A stretch of 33,019 nt of DNA, taken from positions 1 through 33,019 of the forward strand of contig NZ_SUND01000028.1 in the NCBI RefSeq assembly GCF_005280205.1. Reading direction: 5' to 3'. Numbering within the stretch: position 1 is the stretch's first letter; each line of letters begins with the position of its first letter. The notes beneath the pieces were generated by a model. That model had not been told where the DNA came from, ran no database searches, and saw only the letters and a program-made list of their open reading frames with translations. A program made the position numbers and the translations under genes. The DNA is from Bacillus yapensis (GTDB taxonomy: Bacteria > Bacillota > Bacilli > Bacillales > Cytobacillaceae). Of the stretch, positions 1 through 7,563 are shown piece by piece.

Positions 1-121
1 AATGGGAAGTTAGATTGATAAATGGAAAGCCGTATACTCTGAGAGGAGTACGTACGGTTTGGGGGGGAGTTCTTGGAAACCTACTTAGGAAACTAAGCAA
101 GGCACTGGGTTCTTACCCTAC
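1..121 (+). mobile_element. 3' end of a group II intron (domains V and VI)
   Basis: The 3' end of a self-splicing retroelement. Domain V lies at about 26-60: the AGC catalytic triad is at 28-30, the lower stem pairs GCCGTA with TACGGT, a two-base CG bulge interrupts the 3' arm, and the upper stem carries a GAGA tetraloop. A second hairpin follows (CTTAG-GAAA-CTAAG, 84-97) and probably belongs to domain VI. The intron appears to end around 121, because RadC-like coding starts at 122 and the codons just upstream do not look like RadC. The exact splice site and branch adenosine are not resolved. Any intron-encoded protein would lie left of the window. Confidence 0.8.
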
Positions 122-325
122 ATGAAATCAGCCATCTTGTCATCTGCAGCGAGCATCATGGTAGCTCATAATCACCCTTCTGGTGAAACCACTCCATCAA
201 GAGAAGACGTGGAAGTTACAAAACGTCTTGCTGAAGCAGGAAAGCTGATGGGTATTGAGTTGTTGGACCATCTCATTATTGGAGAGGGAAAATACACATC
301 CTTGAAAGAAAAAGGATATATATAA
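122..325 (+). CDS. radC: RadC family protein, C-terminal exon
   Basis: C-terminal 67 residues of a RadC/MPN-type protein. The JAMM metal-binding signature HxHx7SxxD is intact at H16, H18, S26 and D29 of the fragment, and the typical RadC ending ([20 protein letters not shown]) follows. RadC proteins are about 220 aa in chromosomes and about 150 aa on mobile elements, so the N-terminal half must lie upstream of the intron. The ATG at 122 is probably an internal codon and not a start, since no ribosome site precedes it and intron RNA runs up to it. If the intron splices, the gene may be functional. Short RadC proteins are common on integrative elements, which fits the recombinase and primase downstream. 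The biochemical role of RadC is not settled. Confidence 0.85.
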   Translation: MKSAILSSAASIMVAHNHPSGETTPSREDVEVTKRLAEAGKLMGIELLDHLIIGEGKYTSLKEKGYI

Positions 326-337
326 GGGGGAAGGTCA

Positions 338-661
338 ATGTGTTACTATAACGCCGAACATTTCGCTATCTTCATGTCTTCACAATTTGGAATCGATGTT
401 GATGAAGAAGAAGTTGGTGAGGAGTCAGTTCTTTTGTATAAAGAGGAACTTGATGAAAATCTTGTGTCAGAAGAATTACTTAGTATTTCTCCTGAAATGG
501 TATTGGTTCATTCTTGTGTTTACAATAAAGAAGAACATGAGTGGTTGGTTTGCGTAGCAGCTAATGCTGATACGAACCAACCACTCTTTTTAATTTGTCT
601 AAATAATGGGAAGAAAATCCATGAAGAAGTATTACTGCGAGATAAGGATAATGGGAAATGA
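338..661 (+). CDS. Hypothetical acidic 107-aa protein
   Basis: I do not recognise this family. The protein is small, soluble and acidic, with many Glu and Asp residues, and has no membrane segment or clear motif. Only 12 nt separate it from the radC exon, and a good ribosome site (GGGGGAAGG) precedes its ATG. It overlaps the next gene by 4 nt (ATGA), so radC and the two genes after it are probably co-transcribed and translationally coupled. The position suggests an accessory gene of the mobile element. Confidence 0.65.
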   Translation: MCYYNAEHFAIFMSSQFGIDVDEEEVGEESVLLYKEELDENLVSEELLSISPEMVLVHSCVYNKEEHEWLVCVAANADTNQPLFLICLNNGKKIHEEVLLRDKDNGK

Positions 662-894
662 TATATACAGCGTATGTTAATGAATTAGAAGAACGTTCCT
701 ATCAGCAGGTGACCTTTGATATGGAAGATTGGTCTTTTGTCTATTTTACAGCGAAAGATAAGGGAGAAGAAATCGAAATAAAGATTTGTCTTGAAAGCAA
801 AAATATATATCAACGAAAAATGGGGTATGAAGATTGGTGGTATGTGGATTACTTAGAAGGAGATATTGATATAGAATGTAATAGTGTAAGATAA
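658..894 (+). CDS. Hypothetical 78-aa protein
   Basis: Unknown family. The ATG at 658 overlaps the stop of the previous gene in an ATGA junction, typical of translational coupling. The product is acidic and rich in aromatic residues (WSFVYF, WWYVDYLEGD), with no membrane segment, and looks like a small alpha/beta domain. It is the last gene before a terminator, so it closes a radC-led operon. It may work with the 107-aa neighbour, but nothing in the sequence shows a function. Confidence 0.6.
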   Translation: MIYTAYVNELEERSYQQVTFDMEDWSFVYFTAKDKGEEIEIKICLESKNIYQRKMGYEDWWYVDYLEGDIDIECNSVR

Positions 895-908
895 GGAGTA
901 TAAGTTGA

Positions 909-937
909 AAATCGGATTCTCATTTCCGGTTTTTTTT
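909..937 (+). terminator. Rho-independent terminator
   Basis: AATCGG (910-915) pairs with CCGGTT (926-931), with one G-T pair, and a run of eight T follows. It sits 15 nt after the 78-aa gene and separates the radC unit from the next gene. Confidence 0.7.
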
Positions 938-968
938 GAGAATGATTTAATGAAAGGCGGCTTTTAAG

Positions 969-1694
969 GTGTCTAAGAAAACTTTTAACATAACAGACCT
1001 AACGAAAGAAGTTTATGGAGACGAAGATACTAATTCCAGTGTGTTTGAATCCAATAGAAAGAGAATTGGAAGTCATATAAATAAAGTCCGTAAAATGTTG
1101 GGGCATCCAACTAAGAGGTTTGAAGCACCGATAGAGCAACTAGATGCCTATGTCAAGTTAATTAGAAATATATTAGAAAATCCCAAAAATGAGGAAGCAT
1201 TAGACCTGTTAAATAAAAAACTGGTTAAGGGAAAAACATTACAGAAAGAAACAGATGAAAAAGCTCTGACAACCTTAATTGAGATTTTGGCAGAGATTGA
1301 AATCCAGAAGTTGACAGATGAAGACAATAAGTTATTTGGAGACTGGCTACAAGACCAAATGAGTGATGACTATTACTTGGAGAGCGAGAAAAATATTAAT
1401 GAGGTAATGCGCATTGTAAAGAATGATTTTTCTCTATTCGATGACCTGAGCAGCCTAAAGTCAAAGCTAGAATTTCAGGAACAATATATGAATGACTTAA
1501 GGATATTAAGTGCTTTGTATAGACAGCAAGTAGAACAGCAGTTACTATTCCAAGAATCCTTTCTTGAAGTAGTAAATTCTTATCCTCACTTAAATAAAAA
1601 GAAGATGTATACTACGGTAGATTTCCTTGAACTTCCCCCATCTATTCAACAAGAGATACAAGAGCTAATAAAACAAAAACCTTCTGAACGTTAA
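969..1694 (+). CDS. Hypothetical 241-aa protein of the mobile element
   Basis: I do not recognise this family. Translation starts at GTG 969, with a GGCGG-type ribosome site about 10 nt upstream. The protein is highly charged and mostly helical by eye, with long Leu/Glu/Lys-rich stretches that could form coiled coils and a basic patch near residues 29-50. There is no signal peptide or membrane segment. It stands alone between two terminators, so it is a single-gene unit. A DNA-binding or replication accessory role is possible from its place before the primase, but that is a guess. Confidence 0.6.
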   Translation: MSKKTFNITDLTKEVYGDEDTNSSVFESNRKRIGSHINKVRKMLGHPTKRFEAPIEQLDAYVKLIRNILENPKNEEALDLLNKKLVKGKTLQKETDEKALTTLIEILAEIEIQKLTDEDNKLFGDWLQDQMSDDYYLESEKNINEVMRIVKNDFSLFDDLSSLKSKLEFQEQYMNDLRILSALYRQQVEQQLLFQESFLEVVNSYPHLNKKKMYTTVDFLELPPSIQQEIQELIKQKPSER

Positions 1695-1713
1695 ATGGCT
1701 CAGAAGGTTTTTA
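1678..1713 (+). terminator. Rho-independent terminator overlapping a stop codon
   Basis: AACCTTCTGA (1678-1687) pairs perfectly with TCAGAAGGTT (1700-1709), followed by T residues. The left arm lies inside the last codons of the 241-aa gene, so the terminator is partly coding. Confidence 0.85.
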
Positions 1714-1825
1714 TTATGTCAAGGAATTTTTTTCGTGCATTTCCTCAAAAATCTTTCCGTGATGGTTCATTAATTCCCAAATACAATGAGAATCGTAAAC
1801 AAAAACAACTACGGAGGTAAAGTTT

Positions 1826-2335
1826 ATGATTCACAAAAAAAATAACTACCACATTGCAATATCATCCCTTACTGCTGCAAGGAACGACCACTATGATGGT
1901 GTCAACGCAATCTACCGTTTAGCAGCTCAGGTTCCAATTAATGAAGGAACTTCTCCTGATGGAGTACAAAGACAAATCAAACGATTAGTAAAAGACCTCA
2001 TGGTTCAGAAGGTGCGTGCCAATCGAATAAATATTCATGAAGAAATGTTGGTCATTGACTTCTACCCTAAGGGTTTTCAAATGGCAATGAATAGAGGGCA
2101 ATACGCTGGGTTACAGCTAGAGTTTGCAGAGTTTCTAAACCAGACTGGAATTTGGGGAATTGAGATTCAAGATGGTTGTTACATGGATGACCCTGAAGAT
2201 TCAGTGAAGTCTGTAAGTAATGACTTAATTAACTTCTTTCCTGAATTTAACTCAAAATGCTTTGGTGCAAGGGACAACGAGCCTATAGAGATTATTAATT
2301 GCAGTTCATTTGAATTGTATGGGGAGGTGGCGTAA
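1826..2335 (+). CDS. Hypothetical 169-aa protein upstream of the primase
   Basis: Unknown family. A strong ribosome site (ACGGAGGTAAAG) precedes the ATG at 1826, and the gene overlaps the D5-type protein gene by one base (TAATG), so the two are translationally coupled. The product is soluble. Its first third (AARNDHYDGVNAIYRLAAQV) looks helical, and a beta-rich part follows around residues 65-90. There is no catalytic motif I can name. The coupling suggests an accessory replication protein or regulator for the element's primase/helicase, as an inference from context only. Confidence 0.6.
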   Translation: MIHKKNNYHIAISSLTAARNDHYDGVNAIYRLAAQVPINEGTSPDGVQRQIKRLVKDLMVQKVRANRINIHEEMLVIDFYPKGFQMAMNRGQYAGLQLEFAEFLNQTGIWGIEIQDGCYMDDPEDSVKSVSNDLINFFPEFNSKCFGARDNEPIEIINCSSFELYGEVA

Positions 2336-4164
2336 TGGCATTGAAAAAGGTTAGGCGACCGGTGATTCACAAAAGTAAACCTAATACAAATAGTGAGGAG
2401 TCAAGTGCTTCTCAAACCCACCCTAATCAAGCAAACGAGCGATTTGATGTAGCACAGGTAAAAGTAAGTGAAAATGAGAATGTTCGTCTGGATAAAAAAG
2501 AAGCTCACAACTTTTTATCAAAGCATCCAATCAGCAAACTAAGATTGCTAGAATCTTCGGAGACACTTAGAGTTTTGGTTCAGGAGATTGATGTTCCAGA
2601 AAAACAATCCTTATTGGTAACTGCTATTAGCATGGAGGCGGCTGGAGAGGAAGAATCTTTCTTCTCTGCTTTAATGGAACATGTCCACGATATGCCTAAA
2701 CACAAGTCTTTAGAACGATTCAAGTCTACTGAACTGATTACTGACTCACTGGTTCCGGAAGCGTTGCTTTTGGAACTGGGGCAAGTTCTGAAGGTTGGAA
2801 AGGCGGAAGAAAGAGGGTTTCTTTACGATGACAAAAAGAAACGATACCACTTCAACGCCAACGTTTTTGCAAGGCATTTCCTCAAGCGTTGCCATGTGCG
2901 TTCAACAAGAGACGGAAGGCTATTTCTATACAACAAAATGGGTGTATATGAAGAGCTTTCTGAAGTGAATCTCGGAAAAATAATCAGGGCAGTGATGCAT
3001 GAGGGTAGATGGAACAGTTGGAAAAGCACATTTGAAACTGAGATTATTCGAGCTCTCCAACGTGAAGCACCTATTGTTGAAGAGATGAACACAGGACGCA
3101 ACTTTATCAACTTAAAGAACGGCATGTTAAATCTGTCTACGTTCAGGCTACATGAACATTCACCAAAGTATCTTTCTACAGTTCAAATTCCAATTCCTTA
3201 TGATGCGAATGCAACCGCACCTAAGTTTGATGATTTCATGCGTGATATTACACTCAACAATCATGAACTAATCGCTGTACATCAAGAGTTGATTGGATAC
3301 TGGCTGACTGGAGAAACCAAAGCAGAAAAAGCGGTCTATTACTATGGTAGTGGAGCCAATGGAAAAAGTGTACTGGCTTCTATAGTAACTGAATTAGTTG
3401 GACCAGAAAACGTAAGCAGCGTACCACTATCTAAGTTTAATGACCAATTTGGTATGGAAAGCATGATTGGCAAGTCACTTAACATATCTGCTGAGAACGA
3501 AATGGGTGGTAAGGCACTTAAGACCGAAAACTTCAAGGCGATTGTTAGTGGAGATAACATCACTATTAACATTAAGTATCGTCCTGCGATTAGCTACCGT
3601 CCATACTGCCGTTTGGTGTTTCTAGTCAACAACCTTCCTGACTCATCAGACGTTACAGAAGGCTATTTCCGAAAACTTATTATCGTACCTTTCTCAAGAA
3701 CCTTTAAGAAAGAAGAACGAAACGTATATTTAAAAGACGAACTGCTTAAAGAACTGCCTGGAATTCTTAATTGGGCGATATTAGGATTGAAACGGTTGAG
3801 AAGCAATAACTATCAGTTCAGTGCCTGTAAAGCAATTGAAGAAACCGAAAGTGCTTACTACGATGAGCAAAATCCAGTGAGAGATTTTTTTCACTCTCAT
3901 GTGGTCCAAGAGGCCGGTTCTCGCACTAAACAGTCAGACTTCTACAATATGTATAGTCAATGGCTAAATGTTCAGGGGATTGACGACAAAGGAACGAAAT
4001 CACGTCAAGTATTTTGGCGCTATTTCAAAGTAATTTTAGACAGTGAAAATATTCCGATTGTGAAGAAGAAAGTCAAAGGAACTGTCTACTATGACGGAAT
4101 AAAGCTGATAGATTTGGAAGATTTACAGTTCCCTACTCTTGCTGGCGATATTATTCAGTTCTAA
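2335..4164 (+). CDS. Phage/plasmid D5-type primase-associated ATPase (helicase)
   Basis: A 609-aa protein of the phage/plasmid primase (P4/D5) class. These are superfamily 3 helicase-like AAA+ ATPases that start replication of satellites, plasmids and integrative elements. A Walker A motif, GSGANGKS, lies at residues 338-345. Downstream come ISAENEMG (Walker B-like region), the family-typical GDNITINIKYR stretch, and RLVFLVNNLPD, which resembles the sensor/motif C segment. The D5_N-like region lies at about 190-330, and a winged-helix-like tail at about 500-590. The N-terminal 150 residues are charged and low in complexity and show no clear primase active site, so priming may be absent or divergent. 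The gene is coupled to the 169-aa gene. It suggests the element can replicate, like a phage satellite or integrated plasmid. Confidence 0.85.
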   Translation: MALKKVRRPVIHKSKPNTNSEESSASQTHPNQANERFDVAQVKVSENENVRLDKKEAHNFLSKHPISKLRLLESSETLRVLVQEIDVPEKQSLLVTAISMEAAGEEESFFSALMEHVHDMPKHKSLERFKSTELITDSLVPEALLLELGQVLKVGKAEERGFLYDDKKKRYHFNANVFARHFLKRCHVRSTRDGRLFLYNKMGVYEELSEVNLGKIIRAVMHEGRWNSWKSTFETEIIRALQREAPIVEEMNTGRNFINLKNGMLNLSTFRLHEHSPKYLSTVQIPIPYDANATAPKFDDFMRDITLNNHELIAVHQELIGYWLTGETKAEKAVYYYGSGANGKSVLASIVTELVGPENVSSVPLSKFNDQFGMESMIGKSLNISAENEMGGKALKTENFKAIVSGDNITINIKYRPAISYRPYCRLVFLVNNLPDSSDVTEGYFRKLIIVPFSRTFKKEERNVYLKDELLKELPGILNWAILGLKRLRSNNYQFSACKAIEETESAYYDEQNPVRDFFHSHVVQEAGSRTKQSDFYNMYSQWLNVQGIDDKGTKSRQVFWRYFKVILDSENIPIVKKKVKGTVYYDGIKLIDLEDLQFPTLAGDIIQF

Positions 4165-4316
4165 GGGGGTGTAGGGGGTGTGTGAAAAGCAAAAAACTAC
4201 TCACTACCAAAAGCTTAAAATCCATGAAAAAAGTTTTGTTTTAGCTAACCACCCCTCCCCCACTTTCTTACAAAGAAATGAAATATATATTATTACTACG
4301 ACGAGGAGAGCTTGCC

Positions 4317-4430
4317 ATGAACGAAAAAGAAGGTTCTATCTACGAATATCAAAATCTTTTAGACATGTTAGCAGAAATGGTCACAGAATACCTTACAAAA
4401 CACCCCAAAGGAGGAGATTTCAATGATTAG
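4317..4430 (+). CDS. Small 37-aa protein upstream of the recombinases
   Basis: A short ORF starting at ATG 4317 with a GAGGAGAG ribosome site 6-13 nt upstream. The product is acidic and helical (IYEYQNLLDMLAEMVTEYLT). It overlaps the start of the resolvase-like gene (ATG 4423) by 8 nt, and the ribosome site of that gene lies inside its last codons, so translation is probably coupled. A longer frame beginning at GTG 4178 covers the same DNA, but it is basic, low in complexity and lacks coupling, so this frame is the better call. Its function is unknown. It might be a regulator or partner of the recombinases. Confidence 0.6.
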   Translation: MNEKEGSIYEYQNLLDMLAEMVTEYLTKHPKGGDFND

Positions 4431-4974
4431 TAGGGATGAAATTGCACAGCAGAACCAAGACAAGATAGTAATTTACACAAGAAATACATCGTGGACCCAA
4501 CCCGAGGGGTACAGAATTCATCGAGACGTCCAGGTCTTAAAAGAAAAGTGTGAGCGGGTTGGATATCAAGTCAGTAGGGTCTACATGGAACCAAGCTCGG
4601 AATCTCATGAGAAAAGAAGAGAAGTATTGAAGCAAATGTTGAAGGATGCTGCTGAAGGTTTGTTCGGAGTAGTTGTTGTTTGGGATGTATATACGCTTTC
4701 TCCTGATGGGGAAGAGCTTCAACAAATAGAAAGCGAGCTTGCAAGGTATGGTGTGGAGATTTGTTCAGTATTGGAACCTTTCGACACTTCTACAGAAGAA
4801 GGAGTGAGAGTGTTTGAATACATTTGCAAATTACTCAATACTAGACATCTAAGGTTAGCAGCCATGCAAGAGATTCCGCTGTCACAGGTAGCACGCTGGT
4901 TAATTGAAGATGAAAACAAGAAAGGGGGTGAACTTGATGCCGAACTATGCGAGACAGCTCGACGACCAGCTTGA
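4423..4974 (+). CDS. Resolvase-fold protein with degenerate active site
   Basis: A 183-aa protein aligning to the N-terminal catalytic domain of the large serine recombinase next door, over about residues 14-120. IYTRNTSW faces IYARVSTL, and VWDVYTLSP faces VWKVNRFSR. The nucleophile serine position is Thr22 (Ser23 follows it), and the two conserved arginines of the NRFSR motif become Thr91 and Pro94. The recombinase and zinc-ribbon domains are missing. It is therefore probably inactive as a recombinase, and could act as a regulatory or directionality partner through the resolvase dimer surface. It overlaps the active recombinase gene by about 38 nt, so the two are coupled. A decaying paralogue is the alternative, but the long intact frame argues against it. 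Confidence 0.75.
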   Translation: MISRDEIAQQNQDKIVIYTRNTSWTQPEGYRIHRDVQVLKEKCERVGYQVSRVYMEPSSESHEKRREVLKQMLKDAAEGLFGVVVVWDVYTLSPDGEELQQIESELARYGVEICSVLEPFDTSTEEGVRVFEYICKLLNTRHLRLAAMQEIPLSQVARWLIEDENKKGGELDAELCETARRPA

Positions 4975-6625
4975 CCAATTTAACAGAACTGGAACACAGA
5001 AAAGAGCGGCTATCTATGCCCGAGTCTCCACATTAGAACAGGCTGAAGAAGGCTACAGTATTGATGAACAGGTCCGAGTACTAAGGGAAATGTGTGAGCG
5101 AGAAGGTTATGTTGTCCATAAGGAATACGTGGATAGGGGTAAAAGTGGGAAAAACATTAAGGGACGACCTGCTTTGCAACAATTGCTACATGATGCCAAG
5201 GGTAAAGACTTTGACTTAGTGCTTGTTTGGAAGGTGAACCGCTTTTCTCGTAAGACAAAGGACTTACTTAATATTGTTGAAGAACTGGAAATGAGAAACA
5301 TTGTTTTTCGTTCTTTTACGGAGCGTTACGAAACGGAAACTCCAGCGGGGAAAATGCAGTTCCGTATGTTGGCAGTCATTGCAGAATTTGAACGAGATAA
5401 CATCGCTCAAAACGTAAAAATGGGGATGTTAGCAAGAGCCAAAGAAGGGTCGTGGAATGGCGGTCAGGTTCTTGGTTATGATGTCATTAGTGTTTCAGGA
5501 GAAAACCGTAAGAGAAAACTCTCAACACTTGTTGTTAATCCAACAGAAGCACAAACGGTCCGAAAGGTATTTGACCTTTACGTTGAGGGGAATGGTTACA
5601 AATCCATCGCAAACAAACTCAACAATGAAGGACACCGGACAAAAAAGAACAAAGACTTCTCCATCAACGGGGTAAAAACGATTCTAAGCAATCCCCTTTA
5701 CGCAGGATTTATACGTTACAATGTCCGGAGAGATTGGAACGAGAAAAGAAGAAACAATATCAATCCTCACCCTGTTATTGAAAAGGGGCAGCACGAAGCC
5801 ATCATTTCAGAAGAAACATGGGAAAAAGCAAAAAATGTCATGGCGAGCAGAAGCGGCAAGCCTAATCGAATACATGACGGCGAGTTCCCGCTGACTGGTA
5901 TCATGAAATGTCCTGCATGTGGGGCAGGAATGGTGATTGGGAGAACAACGAATACACTCAAAGACGGAACAAAAAAGGTTCTGGAGTATTATGTATGTGG
6001 AGCTTGGAAGAACAAAGGTTCTGCGGTTTGTCGCTCGAATGGAGTAAGAACGGATTATGCAGACCCTCATGTACTTGAAAAGCTATCAAACATAGCCACA
6101 AGTGACGAGCTTATAGAGCAAATTGTTGAACGGATTAATAGTAAGAAAGAACAAGATTCTTCTCCGCTTCAACACGAATATGAGACCTTGAAAAAGGCAC
6201 TAGAATCCAATCAACAAAAGAAAGAGAAGGTCCTAGGTTTGTACGAAGATGATTTGATTCAAAAAACAGACCTTGTGCAGCGGCTATCCACTTTGAATGA
6301 AGAAAAGGAACGACTTGAAGAGAGGCTTTCTCCAATTGAACTGCAGATGGGGCAAGGTGGTACACAACTCATAAACTTTTCAATGGTCAAACAGGTCATG
6401 CAAAACTTCAAAAGTGCCTATCAAGAGTCATTGACTAGGGAGCAGAGGAAAAGGCTGATGCACCTGCTCATCCGTCAAATCACCATCAATGAGGACAGAA
6501 AGATTGATACGATACAAATACAACTCAATAAAGAAGTTGCAAAACACTTCACCTTTAAAGGGGGAGAGGATTCATCTATTACAGATGAGTTCTCTCCCCC
6601 TTTTTCTATTTTAATCGACCTATGA
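4937..6625 (+). CDS. Large serine recombinase (site-specific integrase)
   Basis: A 562-aa large serine integrase, expected to join attP and attB and, with a directionality factor, to excise the element. The resolvase domain spans about residues 22-175, with YARVST carrying nucleophile Ser31, and arginines in NRFSR at 102 and 105. The recombinase domain follows at about 190-300. A zinc ribbon (CPAC...YVC...C) lies at about 330-375, and a coiled coil at about 400-460. I chose ATG 4937 because AAAGGGGGTG lies 8 nt upstream; a TTG at 4904 lacks such a site. Full length and intact motifs suggest activity. It marks the region as an integrative element, though no attachment repeats could be identified. 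Confidence 0.92.
   Translation: MPNYARQLDDQLDQFNRTGTQKRAAIYARVSTLEQAEEGYSIDEQVRVLREMCEREGYVVHKEYVDRGKSGKNIKGRPALQQLLHDAKGKDFDLVLVWKVNRFSRKTKDLLNIVEELEMRNIVFRSFTERYETETPAGKMQFRMLAVIAEFERDNIAQNVKMGMLARAKEGSWNGGQVLGYDVISVSGENRKRKLSTLVVNPTEAQTVRKVFDLYVEGNGYKSIANKLNNEGHRTKKNKDFSINGVKTILSNPLYAGFIRYNVRRDWNEKRRNNINPHPVIEKGQHEAIISEETWEKAKNVMASRSGKPNRIHDGEFPLTGIMKCPACGAGMVIGRTTNTLKDGTKKVLEYYVCGAWKNKGSAVCRSNGVRTDYADPHVLEKLSNIATSDELIEQIVERINSKKEQDSSPLQHEYETLKKALESNQQKKEKVLGLYEDDLIQKTDLVQRLSTLNEEKERLEERLSPIELQMGQGGTQLINFSMVKQVMQNFKSAYQESLTREQRKRLMHLLIRQITINEDRKIDTIQIQLNKEVAKHFTFKGGEDSSITDEFSPPFSILIDL
6557..6605 (+). terminator. Long terminator hairpin inside the recombinase 3' end
   Basis: AAAGGGGGAGA (6557-6567) pairs with TCTCTCCCCCTTT (6591-6603), and an inner TTCATCT/AGATGAG stem extends it. 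A T run follows. The whole hairpin lies before the stop codon at 6625, so it encodes the tail of the recombinase. Confidence 0.8.
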
Positions 6626-6642
6626 AAAGGAGCAAATAACTT

Positions 6643-6933
6643 ATGAGCATTATTAAATTATTCAGGAATTACATGGAGGAGCATCACCCACATTTAGCTT
6701 GGAAGGACTGGAAAGCGGATGTTAGAACTCTTTTAGTAAATGACATAAGCAACGAAGCGGTAAAGGCTACTATTCCAGATGAAAACAAACCAGAACTAAC
6801 ATGTTGGGTATTCTTCTACGATGGCGGTGCATCGAACGTTGTGTACTTATTACAGGATAAGCATGGTTTAAAGGATATCGGAATTGGTTTGCTGAAAGAT
6901 GGTGAACTTGTTAAGCCTATTACCTTCGTATGA
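6643..6933 (+). CDS. Hypothetical 96-aa protein
   Basis: Unknown family. It starts at ATG 6643 with an AAAAGGAG ribosome site, 17 nt after the recombinase stop. The product is a small soluble alpha/beta-looking protein with no clear catalytic motif (ends GIGLLKDGELVKPITFV). It lies beyond the recombinase terminator and may have weak or read-through expression. It may be an element-encoded accessory protein, and I cannot assign a role. Confidence 0.6.
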   Translation: MSIIKLFRNYMEEHHPHLAWKDWKADVRTLLVNDISNEAVKATIPDENKPELTCWVFFYDGGASNVVYLLQDKHGLKDIGIGLLKDGELVKPITFV

Positions 6934-6996
6934 AGTACTTGCAGTCTGAAAGGTAGAACAATCAATACGTTTACAAGTTAGAGAGGGTTGCTCTAT

Positions 6997-7017
6997 AAGA
7001 GTTTTCGTCTCTTTTTT
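6997..7017 (+). terminator. Short candidate terminator
   Basis: AAGAG (6997-7001) pairs with CTCTT (7009-7013) over a 7-nt loop, followed by T residues. The stem is short, so the call is tentative. Confidence 0.45.
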
Positions 7018-7050
7018 CGTGTTTGATTTCCCGGTAAAGGAGGTGAGAGT

Positions 7051-7140
7051 ATGACACCAATTGACCTATTCAAAGCAGGTGTGGCGTTTGGCGTATCTAT
7101 TTACGTTTATGTGAAGAAGAACACTAATTTTGAAAAATAA
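7051..7140 (+). CDS. Tiny 29-aa protein, possibly membrane-associated
   Basis: A micro-ORF with one of the strongest ribosome sites in the window (AAAGGAGGTGAGAG just before ATG 7051). The product MTPIDLFKAGVAFGVSIYVY... has a weakly hydrophobic helix and a Lys-rich tail. It is followed after 13 nt by another micro-ORF with a single membrane helix, then by the 106-aa/PLD/SIR2 genes. The strong initiation site supports real translation. The role is unknown; a membrane sensor or toxin-like peptide is possible. Confidence 0.55.
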   Translation: MTPIDLFKAGVAFGVSIYVYVKKNTNFEK

Positions 7141-7153
7141 AGGGGGAATAGTA

Positions 7154-7243
7154 ATGCAATATTTTTTAATGGGAACAGTGGTTGGAATTGTAGCTTGTTT
7201 AGTATCAGAGCTTACACAGAACCCTTCAAGGAGTTATCGTTAA
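7154..7243 (+). CDS. Tiny 29-aa single-pass membrane protein
   Basis: A micro-ORF at ATG 7154 with AAAGGGGGAA upstream. The N-terminal half (FLMGTVVGIVACLVSEL) is a plausible transmembrane helix, and the tail is polar and basic. Its TAA overlaps the ATG of the 106-aa gene (TAATG at 7241-7245), so it looks translationally coupled to the putative defence genes. It may belong to that operon as a membrane component, or be an unrelated element gene that happens to be upstream. Confidence 0.55.
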   Translation: MQYFLMGTVVGIVACLVSELTQNPSRSYR

Positions 7244-7563
7244 TGAAAAGGATTCAATGTTTGACAGACCTTAATAACCTTTCAGGTGAGATTTCAAATG
7301 AATTTTTACAGTACTTAAACACCGAGTTTAATTGTCTCTATGAATATCTTAGCAATGGTGAAGAACTCGATAACTTCATACTAGGTATATATCAAAATAT
7401 GGTAATATTAGAGGGAGATGATGAGATAAAAAAATTTTCGATTAATACTTTAGATTTGGAATTTATTGAAGAGGTCAAGCTAAGTCAGATTACAATCATC
7501 AGAATAGGTTTAAATTGTGATGAAGATATACAACTGCACTATGCAATAAAAGGGGGAACATAA
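7243..7563 (+). CDS. Hypothetical 106-aa protein of the PLD-SIR2 operon
   Basis: Unknown family. I chose ATG 7243 because AAGGAG lies 9 nt upstream and the start overlaps the previous stop; the frame opens earlier without a good site. The protein is acidic and probably helical in its first 60 residues, then beta-like (ITIIRIGLNC). Its TAA abuts the ATG of the PLD gene with no gap, so expression is tightly linked. It could be a specificity or inhibitory partner for the PLD or SIR2 effector, but no motif shows this. Confidence 0.65.
   Translation: MKRIQCLTDLNNLSGEISNEFLQYLNTEFNCLYEYLSNGEELDNFILGIYQNMVILEGDDEIKKFSINTLDLEFIEEVKLSQITIIRIGLNCDEDIQLHYAIKGGT

Noticed and set aside
4178-4426. 82-aa frame starting at GTG 4178
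   Set aside because: Basic, low-complexity product. The frame at 4317-4430 has a strong ribosome site and overlaps the next start, so it explains the DNA better.
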